Notes: a model not told the origin generated them from the letters alone. DNA of 64,000 nucleotides from Vitrella brassicaformis (GCA_001179505.1 CDMY01000265.1:71655-135654), one strand, 5' to 3'; positions 43,870 through 56,035 are shown, counted from the first letter of the stretch. Translations and numbers: made by a program.

Positions 43870-46128
43870 ATGTCACAGCCGCAACCCTCTTCTGTGCCCT
43901 CGTCTTCGGCGGAGCCGCCGCACCATTCGTCGAAGCGACACAGAGCGACAGAAATGTACAGGAGAGGGCTTATCCTCGAAAACAGAGGCCGCCTGACGGA
44001 TGCCATCGGATGTGAGGACACACAAAGCCACACAGCAACACAACACATTGCGAAGCACGTCCTCATTCGGTGCGTGCGTGTGTGTGTGTGTGTGTGCGTC
44101 TTGTGTGCAGGTTATCGTTCAGCGCTCAAGATAGACCCCGACTTGGACGAGCGGACCATCGTTGTCGACGACGACGAGGCCCTCCAGACGGAGAGGGAGG
44201 ATGACCCCTTCCTCGACAGCATAGACGTGAGGGCCGACAGGGAGCCCCCCGCGCCGGCCGACGGGTCATGGTCGCTGATTCTGTCGCTGCCGATAGAAAT
44301 GGTGGGCAGACTGCCCCTCTTTATGGGACCATATGACCTAGACAGGTAACTGCATACGTGCGTTCGTCAGCTGCCGAAACACACTCACAAAACATGCCGA
44401 ACACACACCACTCTCTGCTGTGTGTGCGCGTGTGTGTGTTTGTGTGTGTGTGTGTGTGTGTGCAGGTTGTCGGGTAGCTGTCACACGATGAGGGCTGTCT
44501 GCCGGCAAAGCCGCGTATGGCAGCGCCTGTTCTTCAAGACGCTCCCCAAGTACTTCCCGCACCTCTCACTCAGCATGGCCACGCCGCCCGGCCCCTCCAG
44601 CAAGAGCCCCACACCCGCCGCAGACAAGATGAGCCGCCGCGCCACGGCTGACGAAGACGCCGACGGCGAGGCCGAGAATGAACTACAGGCAAGTAACGGA
44701 CAGACACACAGATGGATTTGTCCTTGTGCTGACCTGACGCATCCGTGGGTGCAGCCTCTGTTTGAGTCGGTGCTGCACGCGGCCCCGCCGCCGCGGTACC
44801 TGCGGGGCATGATGCGCAACGACCGTGACAATGACGACTACCACCACTGGCTGTCGGTGCCAGCCAGGTACCAGCAGAGCATGCCGTCGGTCTACAACAG
44901 CATCATTCAGGACCTCAGAAGACACGGATATGACTGGAGAAGGTATCAAGACGGAGGGAGGGAGTCAAGAGGCCAGAGAGAGCTCTGATGGTTCGCTGCG
45001 CTGTCCGTCGTGTGTGTGTGTGTGTGCAGGTTGTATTTGGAGAGCCGCCGGCCCCGCTGCGATGGCGTGTACATAGCCAAGTGCATCTACTTCAGACGTA
45101 AGAACAAGGAAGCCATCAGCACGCCCGCGCCGCGCACACCAACACGAACGATTCGACAGACAAACAGACTGGTCATGTCATTGCCCTTTTTGTTTATGTG
45201 TCAGGTGTGCGTGACATGGGCAATGTTCATCTGCCAGACCCCTCCAAGGGCCACCACCGCAACCCGGTCCTGGCCGTCACCTACTTCAGATACCTCAGGT
45301 TCATCTGGGGCACCAGGAAGGTGCTGGTGCTCAGGTCAGAGGTCGACCAGAATGCCGCCGTCCGCGCACTCAAGCAATTCGATTTCCGCCACCCACAACA
45401 CACCGGCGAGGGGACAGCCGCCACCAACACCAGCAGTAGTAGCAGCAGCAGCAGCAGCTCATCCTCATCGTCGAGCACTGCCAGCGGTGCGTCGTCGTCG
45501 AGCAGTGCTGCCGGAGGGGGTGTGGTGGGCCTGAAGGACAGGGGCGTGGACAGGGGCGCTAGAAGCCTTGACGTGGGAGGGGAGGAGGGGGCCACCAACG
45601 TGCCGCGGATCATTCAGGAGATCCATGTATGTGTGTGAGGCGGGAGGGACGGGAGAACAACGTGGACGGACACCTGTACAATGCCTCCCGTGATGCTAAC
45701 CTTCGCGTGTGTGTGCAGGTAGGAGTGTATGAGCTGAATGGGTCGGCGCTGAGCATCCGCTATGTCGACCCGAAGCACAACCCCAAATACTCAAACCAGG
45801 TGCGCTGACCGAGCGACCGACCGACGCCAGCACTGCAGGGGAGGACCATGCATGCCGATGTTATTGGTCCGTCAGATGCGTTTGGAGATCACCAACGCCC
45901 CCCGCGGCCGATGGAACTCGCGGCTCAAGTGGACAGGTGTGCATGACACACCCTCACACATACACACCGCCCTCTCGCATCATGTATGTATGTGCGTGTT
46001 GGCTGCCCGCAGGGTTCACAGTGTCCGTGTTGGGAACCGATCGCGAGCCCACGGAGCTGCCTGTGGGTGACGACCACACCCGCCCCTTCCTCTTCAACCG
46101 CATCAGGGCCTACGAAGACCTCTTCTGA
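43870..46128 (+). CDS. FBXO9: F-box only protein 9 homologue
   Basis: Nine exons (43870-44011, 44111-44345, 44466-44688, 44755-44942, 45030-45097, 45205-45626, 45719-45799, 45876-45936, 46013-46128; 1536 nt) give 511 residues. Order: Ser/Pro N-terminus; a TPR-like helix pair (ATEMYRRGLILENRGRLTDA, YRSALKIDPDLD); F-box (LSLPIEMVGRLPLFMGPYDL then VCRQSRVWQRLFFKTLP); and the FBXO9 beta domain (RPRCDGVYIAKCIYFRRG, VTYFRYLRFIWGTRKVLVL, VGVYELNGSALSIRYVD, RWNSRLKWTGFTVSVLGTDR). It ends NRIRAYEDLF. Role: substrate receptor of SCF ubiquitin ligases. A polyserine tract (about 45430-45480) interrupts the beta domain. The exon 3 donor must be GC (CAG|GCAAGT) because the nearby GT breaks the frame. Confidence 0.92.
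44419..44462 (+). repeat. TG dinucleotide run before acceptor
   Basis: (TG)n tract ends directly at the CAG acceptor of FBXO9 exon 3 (44463-44465). Confidence 0.85.
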
Positions 46129-47019
46129 CTAACACAACACACAACACCACACACCCACAGAGAAAGATGTGCCTCGTAGTTGAGTTGAAATGTACCATAG
46201 CCTTGCAACTGCTGCCTTACGGCCTGCCTGCCTGTCTGGCCCCGTGTGTGCCTGTCAGAGTCTCTTCTGCACCGACTGCAGGAGGAGACAGCGCACACAA
46301 GCGGGCTTGGCGATCGCTTGACACTTAGCCTACATAGCCTACATGAGTGCGTGAGCGTCTTTTTCTCCTCCCATTGCTGCTGCTGGATGGCTGGATAACA
46401 CAACTGACACGGGAGAGTGAGTGAGAGAGGCTGGGTGGACGGGACGGGAGGGGACGGGAGGGGCGTCTCTGCTCTGCTGATGCAGATGCACACGCCGAGG
46501 TGGGGCTCTGGCGGGTTGCTCACACACAGACACACACACACACACGCACGCACACACATACACGCACACAGAGGTGGCTAGATGGCTGGCTGCACATCTC
46601 ATTTTGGCATGGTTCATCGACTGCGCTGCGTACTTTTTTGTGCGTGGGCTGTATGTCTTTCTGTACAAACACACACAGCACGAGCCAACTTTTTGAGGTG
46701 GATTGGATCATGTTGGCAGTGGTGGCGAGAGACACACGGACCTATATATATGTTATATATGCACCGCACCCATCTTGTGCAGCATTGGCTGGCTGACTGA
46801 TGTCAGCCATGGCATGGCGGCCACCCATCCACCATCGATTCACCCACGCGGACAGACACGGTACGGACTGACATCCTATGCACACAATCTAATCGGCACA
46901 CACAGCGCCCCTCCCGCAGTCACACAGAGGACAAAATAGGCGGCGGGGCACCCACGCACTCTTCCCTCCTTCCCTCCCTCGTGCTTGTACCTGTCTTGTC
47001 TATCTATCTAGCTATATGT
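46129..47019. other. tail-to-tail spacer with microsatellites
   Basis: 0.9 kb between convergent stops. CA runs near 46522-46565 and GGGACGGGAG repeats near 46438-46465. No gene recognised. Confidence 0.55.
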
Positions 47020-50000
47020 TCATCTTTTGAGCTGCCGCAGCTCCCGCAGACTCGACCGCACCTGACACACAGACACACAGATGGATCGGTGGCTGGATGG
47101 ATGGATCAATGTGCTGCGCGAATCGCAGCCACTGACCCTGGCGATGGTGGCGTCGAGTTCCATCTGGCGTCTCTCGAGCTCCATCCGACGCTTTCGCTGA
47201 GCTACCGTCTTACCTGCACACACACACACGCACAGGCCACAAGAAGCATACAACAAGCCAGGTGGCCATTCTGCCGCCACACACTCCACTCCGACCTGCG
47301 CTGCCCGATGGGAACTTGCTGAGCTCAGAGTCGATCATGGCATTCTCCATGTTCAAAGTCTGTGTGAGACAACCAACCGACGAACAAGAACGAATGCGTC
47401 AGTCACCTGCCGCGTGTATAGCAGTGTCACCCCCTTTCATGCTGACTGACTGACCAGCAGCTGTTGCTCGAGGCTCTGCAGCCTCTCGCCCTGCTCCTTG
47501 ACCTCCCCCAGCCCCATCCCCTGGTTCAGAGCCGCACCAACGCCCGTCGCCCTCCCACCCAGATTGGCACCCGCATGGGGACTGCTGCCGCTCAACTCCC
47601 CAGACCACCCACCAGCCGTCGATGGCCTCACACCACCACCACCACCGGGCTGCTGCTGTGGGGGCTGCTGGTACACACTGGCGATGGGTGGTGGCGTGAC
47701 GGTACTGGTGTTGACCTGGTGGCCCATCACGCCGCCGTAGTCTGGTGTGGGCGGCTGTGAGGGGTATGGGTTGCCGTATGGTGGGGATGGCTGCTGATGA
47801 GCCAGGGGTGGTGGTTTGGAGGGCTGGAAGGGGGAGGGCTGGGATGGCGGTGGGAGGGGCGGGGAGCGACCCACATCACGATACAGAGATGGGTATGCCG
47901 GCTCAGCTGACAGACGGCCCTCTGCAACACGGAATGCTTGCAATGAGGTTGTGTGTGCATTTGTATTCCATGGTACCTTGTCCGGACAGCTGTGTGACGT
48001 ATGGGCTCTGGGCCATGGCTGGTCCGCCCACAGGCGGGCTCTGTGGTGGCTGTGCCTTCTTGAGTGCGTGCAGCTGCTGCCTGAGGTCGAGCAGCTCGTT
48101 GGACTGCTCCTGCAACTGACGCTGGGCCTTCTCGTGCTGATCCCTACATATATGCACACACATACACCAATGGAGTCCCGTGCTCACTCCTGCACCCACT
48201 TGCACCCACCCCACCCACCCGCGGACCCACCTGTATCTCTGTGCGTCGCGCATTGCAGTCTCATTCTGGGCCGCCAACGAAGCCGACTTGCGCCTGGGAC
48301 AGATAGGGAGACAAACGGAGAATACCGTAGACTTTCAATCAACGAAGCAAACGAGCCCACCCCACCCTCTTGACTCACTTTTCGTTTTCTAGTTCTCCCT
48401 TGGCCTTCTGCGACTCTTTGCGCATCGACTCGCTCTCCTGCATCGTCTGAAAAGACAAGAGAAACAGACAGCAGCGGCATGGCCTTTGCAACCCACGTCT
48501 GTCTGTCTGTCTGTCTGTCTGTAGGTTTGTATGTGAGGTGGTGGGTGAGTGGATCAGATCACTGGACCTACCTGTGCCATTTGTGCGAGTTCGTGTTTCC
48601 TGGTTTTGTCTCGGTCCTTCATCTGGTCTATCAGCGTCTCGTTCTTCGACTGCAACTCCTCACTGTCAGTCGAGTCAGTCAACCAACGGCAGCCACACAA
48701 AGAGACAGACACCCATCTTCGATGATAGATAAGTGCGTGTGTGAGTGAGTGAGATGGGCGGCTTGCGTCATTTGCTCGCTTAGATACCATCTCTTGGCTT
48801 CCTCCTCAGCTTTCTCCAGGTCAGTCTTGAGCTTCTTGGCCTCCTTGCTCAAACTCTCGTACTCACCCTCAAGCTAACACCAACACACGCCCACACACAC
48901 ACGCGGAGAGACACCATTTGGGTCCCGAGAGAGTGCGAGAGGGGTGTGGTTTGATGTGATATAGACAAGCACCTTGTTGAGGCTCTGTGTGGCGGTTTGG
49001 TGTTTGGTCTGGAGCTCCTTGAAGTCGGCCTGCAGATGCTGAATCTCACGCTCCTGCGTAGTCTGACAGACAATGGCATGCTCGAGCACAGTGTTGCTTG
49101 TAGGAGAGATGGCTATCTGTCTGTCTGTGTGTCGTCCCTCCCTCCCTCCCTCCCTCCCTCGTTCACCTTGGTCTCCTCTAGCGACTCCACCTGCCCCTGA
49201 AGCACCTTCTGCACACACGTACCAGGCCAGGTGGGTGCACGCACACGGCTCGCTCATTGGATGCCCCACTCTCCCCCCACCTTTGTGTGTGCGAGTGCGG
49301 CGCAGTTGGCCTGGACGTCCTCGTTCTCCTTCTCGAGTCGTCGCACGGTGTCCTTGTGTGCGGCGAGCAGTCGCGTGGCCTCCTCATATGTCTCTTGCAG
49401 CGTCTGGACAGTGCGCATGAGCTCCTCCTTCTGCTGCAGCGTCTCGTCCAGCCGCTTCTCCAACTGGTTCTTGCGCAACATCACCATCTATAGAGAGGGA
49501 GAGAGGGACACAAAGGAGCAAACGAATCAAGGACTGGCGCACTCTTCATGTCTTGTTTTCGCTGGCTCTCTGACCTCGTTCTTGGCGCTGAATTCGGTGA
49601 CTTGTCTGTTTGCCGCCTCCAGGTTGGCCTGCAGGGACGACACCTTGCTGTCCAGCTCACGGGAAGACGACTTGGACTCACTGCATCCGCAGGGAGGGAG
49701 GGGAGAGAGGTGTGGAAGTTTCCTTTGCGTATCGTCGTGTTTACGTGGTCTCTTTGGCGGCTTCCTTCTCGAGTATGCGCATCTTCCGGTCGCACTCGGC
49801 CTTGACGTTGTCGATCTCCGCCTGGGCCTGCCGACGAAGCTGCACATGCACAGAAGCACAGAGACACGCACGTCCATTCACACAGAGAGAAGTGTGTTGT
49901 CTTTTGAAACATAACCCGCACACACACCTGCTGTATGCGTTGCTCTAACTGCTGGGTGTAGAACTCCCTCAGCCGGGCCTCGTGCTCTTTCTCCTTCTCC

Positions 50001-51647
50001 TCCAGCCAACTCTCAAGCTCCTCCTCACTCTTGGACCCACCTCCTACCCCACCCAAGCCGCCACTCCCACTGACACCCACGCTACTGCCCACATCAGGGG
50101 GCGACCGATCCTCCCTCCGAGGCCCACCAACACCAACACCCGCACTCCCCCTCTCGCCCCACGCCTCACGCGCCCCAGCCGATCCCCGACCCTCACGTGT
50201 GCGCAAAGGCGGCGCACGGGGCGACCGACGGCTGGGCTCTCCTGGGGACGGTGAGGGCGGCAGCCGTCGGCCTGCGGGGTGGAGGGGAGGTGAGGGGGGA
50301 TGAGAGGGCATGCGGCCGCCGTAGCTGTACGGCATCTCCTCCTCCTCATAGGATGCATAAAGGTCATAGGCGTACTCGTCCTCCATCTCCGGCGAGGAAC
50401 CGTAGTAGTCATACGACGAGCCGTAGCGGTACTCCTCCTCTCTCGGGCTCCGCCGGTACTCATAGATGGGCTCGTTGTAGTCGACTACAGGGTCAGAGAT
50501 GGTGTGGTGGGGGTCCCTCCCCCGCCCCCTGCCCGGCGAGAGCCGTCGTGGCTGCTCGTGCGGTTGGAAGTACGAGGGTGGCGGGTAGAGGTCACGCTCG
50601 CGACGGCCGGTGGGCGGCAGGCGCGCAGGGAGGGGGTCCTGGTACCTGGGAGGGGGGCCGATGGAGGGGTAAGGCGACTTCGGCCGGAGAGCCGTCTCGG
50701 ATGCTGACTTGCCGCTGCCCAGAGATGGCTCTGGTTGATTGGTCAACATAACAAAGATGGGGCCAGACAGCGATTGAAACTGGGCCTCTCCGTGTGTATG
50801 TGTCTCACTTGGTCGAGGTGGCCTCTGATCACTGCGATGGCCGGGTGGCGGCGCTGGCACTCTGTCAATCATGTCTAGAATGAGGTCCACGTCCCTCTCG
50901 TCCCTCACTGCAACCCTCTCCCTCTCCCGTGAGACCCGCCTTCTGGTGTCCCCATTATAGGTCTCCTCAGGGTGATCCTCCTCCACAGCTACGCCCACAT
51001 GCTCCTGCTCCGCGGCTGCACAACACACACACACGGTCAGCAATGAAGGCGAATCATTATGTCAGCTGATCTTCTGTGGTCTCAGTCGCCTACCTTCGCT
51101 GGATGCGCCTCTAGCGTACTCCCGCACGTCCCTCTCCACATCCCTTTCGTCGTCATCTATGATCTCGTCCCCCTCATCCATATCAGCATACTCCAGCCCC
51201 TCAACATCGTCTCCCACCTCCTGCGACCTTCGCCGCTCATCGGCCTCGTAATGTGCGATGTCCTCGCGTGGCAACGTGTCGGTGTGAGATCTCTTGAAGG
51301 GCCCGAAGTTCGACGGTAGGCGGTCAAGGGGGCGGGAGGAGGGGCGGGGATGCAGGGTGGGGTCCAGCGAGAAGGCCCTCTCGGGCAACGGACGAGGGAA
51401 GGGGTGCCCTGCACCACACACAGCAACAGATGGACAATTTCTCATGTCTGATCCATCGAAACGACTCCTTGGTGTTCTCTTGCCGAGACCACCACCATTC
51501 TGCCTCTGTATGTGCCCTGCTCTTGCCATCTTCCCTCGCCCTTCTCTCCCTCCGCGCCCGTGGCCTACGTGAATTGGAGAGGCCTTCCGTGTGACTGCGC
51601 GTGTATGGCCGCTGAGCCTCAAGGAAGTCCGTCTTGATGGACGTCAT
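47020..51647 (-). CDS. long coiled-coil protein, probably cytoskeletal or basal-body
   Basis: About 17 exons. The start MTSIKTDFLEAQRPYTRSHT is at 51647. An acidic/Arg-rich disordered head follows (EVGDDVEGLEYADMDEGDE; DVDLILDMIDRVPAPPPG; a Tyr/Glu/Ser-rich stretch YRYGSSYDYYGSSPEMEDEY). From about 50030 down to 48060 nearly every short exon encodes heptad coiled coil (EEELESWLEEKEKEHEARLR; QLEKRLDETLQQKEELMRTV; EREIQHLQADFKELQTKHQT; EGEYESLSKEAKKLKTDLEK; QLQEQSNELLDLRQQLHALK). A Pro/Gln/Gly linker (47500-47910) precedes a conserved-looking tail, MENAMIDSELSKFPSGSAGK then RKRRMELERRQMELDATIAR. Such tails occur in ciliary and centrosomal coiled-coil proteins, but no specific name was recognised. 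Exon boundaries in the middle are approximate. Stop at 47020. Confidence 0.75.
48497..48522. repeat. CTGT microsatellite in intron
   Basis: Six or more CTGT units in an intron of the minus-strand coiled-coil gene, so the sense strand reads CAGA: an exception to the TG-sense pattern. Confidence 0.8.
49133..49160. repeat. CCCT tetranucleotide run
   Basis: About six CCCT units in an intron of the coiled-coil gene (GGGA on its sense strand). Confidence 0.8.
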
Positions 51648-51736
51648 GACCTCAAACAAACACTGAGGCCGCGGGACTCCCTGCGGGTACGGGTTAGAGA
51701 GCTCTCCTTCCGTGGACGAAATAACGGTACATTGAA
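51648..51736. promoter_or_regulatory. 89-bp divergent 5' region (coiled-coil / GH97 copy 2)
   Basis: The shortest secure head-to-head spacer. It must hold both 5' UTRs and start sites; GC-rich, no recognised core motif. Confidence 0.4.
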
Positions 51737-54535
51737 ATGAGGCGCTGTGTTGTGTTCCTTTGTGTCGCTGCCGGGGTGCTCACACAGGCGAGCAGAGGTG
51801 AGGTCTCCACTCCTCCCCCCGCTGACGACACGAATGAGGCTGCCGACACGCCTTCCCTGCTGTTCGGTGGCCCCTACACTCCTGCCGGTCTCGGGGAGTT
51901 CTCTCTTCATTCCTACCTGAGCGGCATCGAGAAGGCGGCAAACGAGCCGGCCACCTGCACAGACTGCGTCACCCTCGACACAACCCACGACCCCGGACGA
52001 AAGGGACAGCAGACCGTCACAGAAGTGACGGACAACAAGGTGCCGCCTCTGCGGCCTCCCCTTGTGCACCAGGGGGACAAGGCCACCTATGAGGTGCAGA
52101 TCACCGTGTCGGCTGCTGGGGAGCTGACGTATTCGGTGCACGAGACGGATGGCGACGGGCGGCGAGGGAATCAGCTGCTGCGGGAGGCGGCATTGGGGAT
52201 CACTGTGGATGGGGTTGACCTGGGGCAGGATGTGCACATCACTTCAGTGGCTCGGCAGCCGATTGAGTATCGCTATCGCACACGAGGCAAACACAACGAG
52301 GCTTACAACCACGGTGAGCCGACAAAGGGAGAGAGAGGCACCTGCGTGATGTACATTCCTGCCTGCCTCTCTGCCTGCCTGTCTGTCTGTCTGCAGGCAA
52401 CGAGTACACAGTGACTGTCAAGAACAAGCAGGCGTCAACAGACTTTCTGGTCACCTTTCGTCTGTACGATGAGGGGATGGCATTCCGATACAGCCTCGCG
52501 GACGGCCAACGCAAGCACAACAAATCGGTGCAGATTAACGGCGACAGCTCCTCATTCGCTGTGCCGAGGGATGGCATCGTTTGGTGAGCAAAGTGCCGCA
52601 TATGCCATGCCGACCAACTCACGGGCATCTTGTCTGTGTGAGGGACGTTTGGTCAGGCACTTCTATCGCGACCTCAACTACAGCCGTGAAGCCAAGAAAA
52701 AGAAGAACTTCAACTACTCGGGCCCCTGGCAGTCCCACCCCGTCAGCAAGGCCGGCAAGTCCATGCCTGTGTACGGCCCTCCAATCCTCATCGACACGGC
52801 CGACGGTAAGTGGGGTTCGGATGAGCACTACAAGTACCTCCTCATCACCGAGGCAGCGCTCTACAAGTTCACGGGCATGCGCCTGGAGCCGGAGCCCGAC
52901 GGTGTGTTCCGCGCCGATCTGACCGAGAAGCACCTCGACGTCCCAGCATCCTTTAAAACGCCCTGGCGAGTCGTGGCCATGGCGAGGAATCTGGACGAGC
53001 TCGTCAACACGGATATCATGACGCACCTCAACCCGCCGCCTGACCCCAGGCTCTTCGCATTCCGATACGGCGACGTGCAGGCCGGGGCGGCGGATGGGCG
53101 GAAGAGGCGGGCCGTCTACTATCCCTCCTGGATCAAACCTGGCCGCTCTGTCTGGTCATGGTGAGTGCTACCTGCGATCGCTGGGATTCTCTCCGTTTTA
53201 CATCTCCCTCCTCCTTGTCTGCTTGCCTGCAGGTGGACCAAGGAGACTGGTACGCCCAAGCAGGAGCGGGAGTTCGTCGACTATGCGGTCAAGCTGGGGT
53301 ACGAGTACACGACACTCGATGTGGGCTGGGAGCGGTGGTACGCCGACGACGCCATGTTCCCTAAGCCCAAGAAGCCCAGCAAGGCCTATCCCCACAAAGA
53401 CCCCAGGGAGGCCCTCGCGCCAGTGCTGCTGCCCCTACCTGAGGCAACCGGCAACAGAGAAGACAGTCGGCCCACAGCCCAGCACAAGTTCGACTTCGAG
53501 CGGCGAACCAAGGCCCGCTGGCCCCTTCTTCGTGACTTCTGCGAGTACGCCAACGACAAGGGTGTGAAGGTCATCGTGTGGAAGATGGCGGACGAGCTGG
53601 CCATCCCGGGCAAAGACGGCAGCTACTCGAGGATGGACAACTTCTTCGACAAGGTCACACAGCATGGCGCGTCGGGCGTCAAGATCGACTTCGTCAGCCG
53701 CGAGACACTCGACAGGGTGGAGTTCGAGACGGCGACTTTCATTCTGGCCGCCAAGCACCATCTCATGATCAGCTTCCACGGCGTGCACAAGCCACACGGT
53801 GAGGCCCGCCGCTTCCCCCACGAGGTAGGCCGGGAGGCCGTGTGGGGCAACGAGATCGAGAAGTTCGTCAAGCACAACGGGGCCGATGTGGACCACATCC
53901 CGGCCAGCCACAATGCCGCCCTGCCATTCACCCGCTTTGTGGTCGGCCCGGGCGACTACACCCCCCTCGTCCTGCGGCCAGATGCCAGGGGGCAAACCAC
54001 AGCGGTGCGGTGCGCTGCGCTAGCCACTTCCACACAACCATGCCCACACTCGTGCCGTGCCCGCCATCTCTCTTGATATCATCTGTGCCTGCAGGTGCAT
54101 CAGATTGGCACGATGGTCTTGTTGGATTCGCCCATCATGACGGTGGCTGAGCACCCAGAGGTGATCCTCGACGACAAACGGCCCCATGCCCGTGCCGTCG
54201 ACCTCATCAAGGCCATTCCCACCACATGGGACCAGACGCACGCACTCAGGCAGAGCAGAATCGGACAGCTCGCCGTCCTGGCGCGTAGGAATGGTGGCAC
54301 ATGGTGGCTGGCGGCGCTGAGTGGACTCAATGAAGAGCAGACAGTCGAGAGCATCGACACGTCCTTCCTGGAGCAGGGGCGGGTGTACCGTGCGGTGATT
54401 GTTGGGACCAAGTGGGCAGAGGGGAAGGGGGAAGAGCTGTACAGGCGAGAGGAGGAGTGGAGCAAGGGCAAAGGGCTGACGAATGTGCGGCTGCTGCGGG
54501 GCGATGGACTGGTGGCACGATTTGTGCCGAGGTGA
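51737..54535 (+). CDS. glycoside hydrolase family 97, copy 2
   Basis: Five exons (51737-52313, 52397-52583, 52657-53160, 53233-54004, 54095-54535; 2481 nt) give 826 residues. Signal peptide MRRCVVFLCVAAGVLTQASR. It is 146 residues longer than copy 1 because of an N-terminal extension (ADDTNEAADTPSLLFGGPYT) and a Pro/Lys-rich insert after GYEYTTLDVGWERWYADDAM. Barrel landmarks: SWWTKETGTPKQEREFVDYA, KVIVWKMADELA, SGVKIDFVSRETLDR, ISFHGVHKPHGEARRFPHEV, REAVWGNEIEK, HNAALPFTRFVVGPGDYTPL. GVKIDF and REAVWGNEI keep the Asp and Glu expected for the retaining branch. The C-terminal beta domain ends GDGLVARFVPR. Predicted secreted or endomembrane alpha-glycosidase; substrate unknown. Its introns do not sit at the same places as those of copy 1, except the one before VHQI. 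Confidence 0.93.
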
Positions 54536-55214
54536 TTATGGTGACGGAGCCGGCCGTATGTGTGTTGCTATTTGTTCACTTTGTGTTCGTATTTGTCCCT
54601 CTGGAGTTTGCGATGGCTATCTAAGTGCTTTGGATGCGTTCTGTACTCGACCCTTTTGTTGGTGTCACTTTGTGCGGGCACGGTTTGTGTGATGATAGGG
54701 CAGAAGGTCATGCACGATGTGTGTCATTTGTTGGCGAAGTGTCTTTTGTGAACACCAAGAGCACGGTTGAGTATCGAGAAGGCGGTTCATGTCCGCTTCT
54801 TCGCACCAATGTCCAGCCACCTTACATGAATTGAAAGGGAAAATGAAGCCAATGCACTGCAGCAAAATAAGGGGCCCCGGCTGGCTGGCTGGCAGCCCGT
54901 ACACACATACCACAGCACCCCGACTCTCCCTCGCCCGTCTCTCCACATGTGACCACACCCACAGCCATGTCTCCCACCCCACTGGTGAAGCTGCCGATGT
55001 TGACAAGGGAAGAAAAATGGATACTAATCGAATGCGTCTTTGCTGGACGGGGGGGACGACAGAAGTTGAGAACAGGACTTACGATATAAAATGTAGACAA
55101 CGATGGCGCCAACGCGGCCTGTCTGGCTGCTGTTGAGGCTGCGGTGCTTAGGTAAGAGACTCACGATATAAAATGTAAGCAGCAATGAGTGGCTCCCCCA
55201 CGATGGCCGAACCA
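54536..55214. other. unassigned region with repeated 15-mer
   Basis: About 0.7 kb without a confident gene. ACGATATAAAATGTA occurs at 55081-55095 and 55163-55177. On the minus strand each copy reads TACATTTTATATCGT followed by donor-like AAGT or GAGT. Confidence 0.4.
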
Positions 55215-56035
55215 TCACAGCCCAAGACACATGTCGACTCGCCCCTCGCCTGAGGCCCTCGGCCTACCGCACACGAAGACGAATGCGCCATCGGCCATCT
55301 CGTGCAGGCTGTTGGGCGACTCGTGTGCGACCTTGATCACCACCAAGGCGAAGACGAAAACCGCTGGCCGGCCTGCACTCAGTCACACACAAACACAACA
55401 CAAGACGTCTGTACGTATGTGTGGGTGCCTTTGTCGGCTCACTGCTGCGTTCCATCTTCCCCCACCCTGCTTACGTGCAACAAGTATCTCTTTCTTGGCT
55501 TTGCTGCTGAGCACCTCAAGGACCGCCCTCTCCACCTGGCGAAGGTTCTCCGTCAGGTCGTCGGCGTACTGACCAACACACACATGTCAGGCAGACGTCC
55601 ATCCATCCATTCGAAGCATACATACGGTGGTCTTTGTGTGTGCCCCATTCCCACCACCACACCCCAGCCCCCGCCCACGTACGTGCAGGCCGTTGCGTGC
55701 AAGGCTGATGACATTCGCCTTGCTTGGGGGCGTGAGGTGGATGCTGGATGCGCCGGGCCGCCAGCTCGTCCAAGCAGAAGGTGAGCCGCTTGTCGGGGGT
55801 CCACGCCAAACGAGTCACGCCTTGTGCGGACACACACACACAAAGGGCAGCAGCCATCCCATCCATCCATCCATCCATGCAGTTCATTGAGCAGAGGACA
55901 TCCATCTATCCATTCATTCAAGGCGTGCATTCGTGTGCTGGCGCTCTGTATGAGCTCACCTCCTGTGTGCAGTCTGTGTTGTGCGAGGCTGATGACGTTC
56001 ATCTTGGTGGGGGCGGTGAGGTTGACTCTTCTCAT
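55215..56035 (-). pseudogene. partial/degenerate paralogue C of the acylated family
   Basis: Segments homologous to the 3' half of paralogues A and B occur in the same order and phase. One exon ends TAPTKMNVISLAQHRLH (56035-about 55960), a second ends TPPSKANVISLARNGLH|GT (to 55683), an exon starts YADDLTENLRQVERAVLEVL (55568-55475, one base left over as in A and B), and an exon from 55372 reads RPAVFVFALVVIKVAHESPN. No acylated N-terminus, E1-E6 equivalents or last exon (MKALD-like) were found. The position of the A-type donor after the HEMADG segment is GC instead of GT. This suggests a truncated copy with an internally duplicated exon. It could still be expressed as a short protein. Confidence 0.45.
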
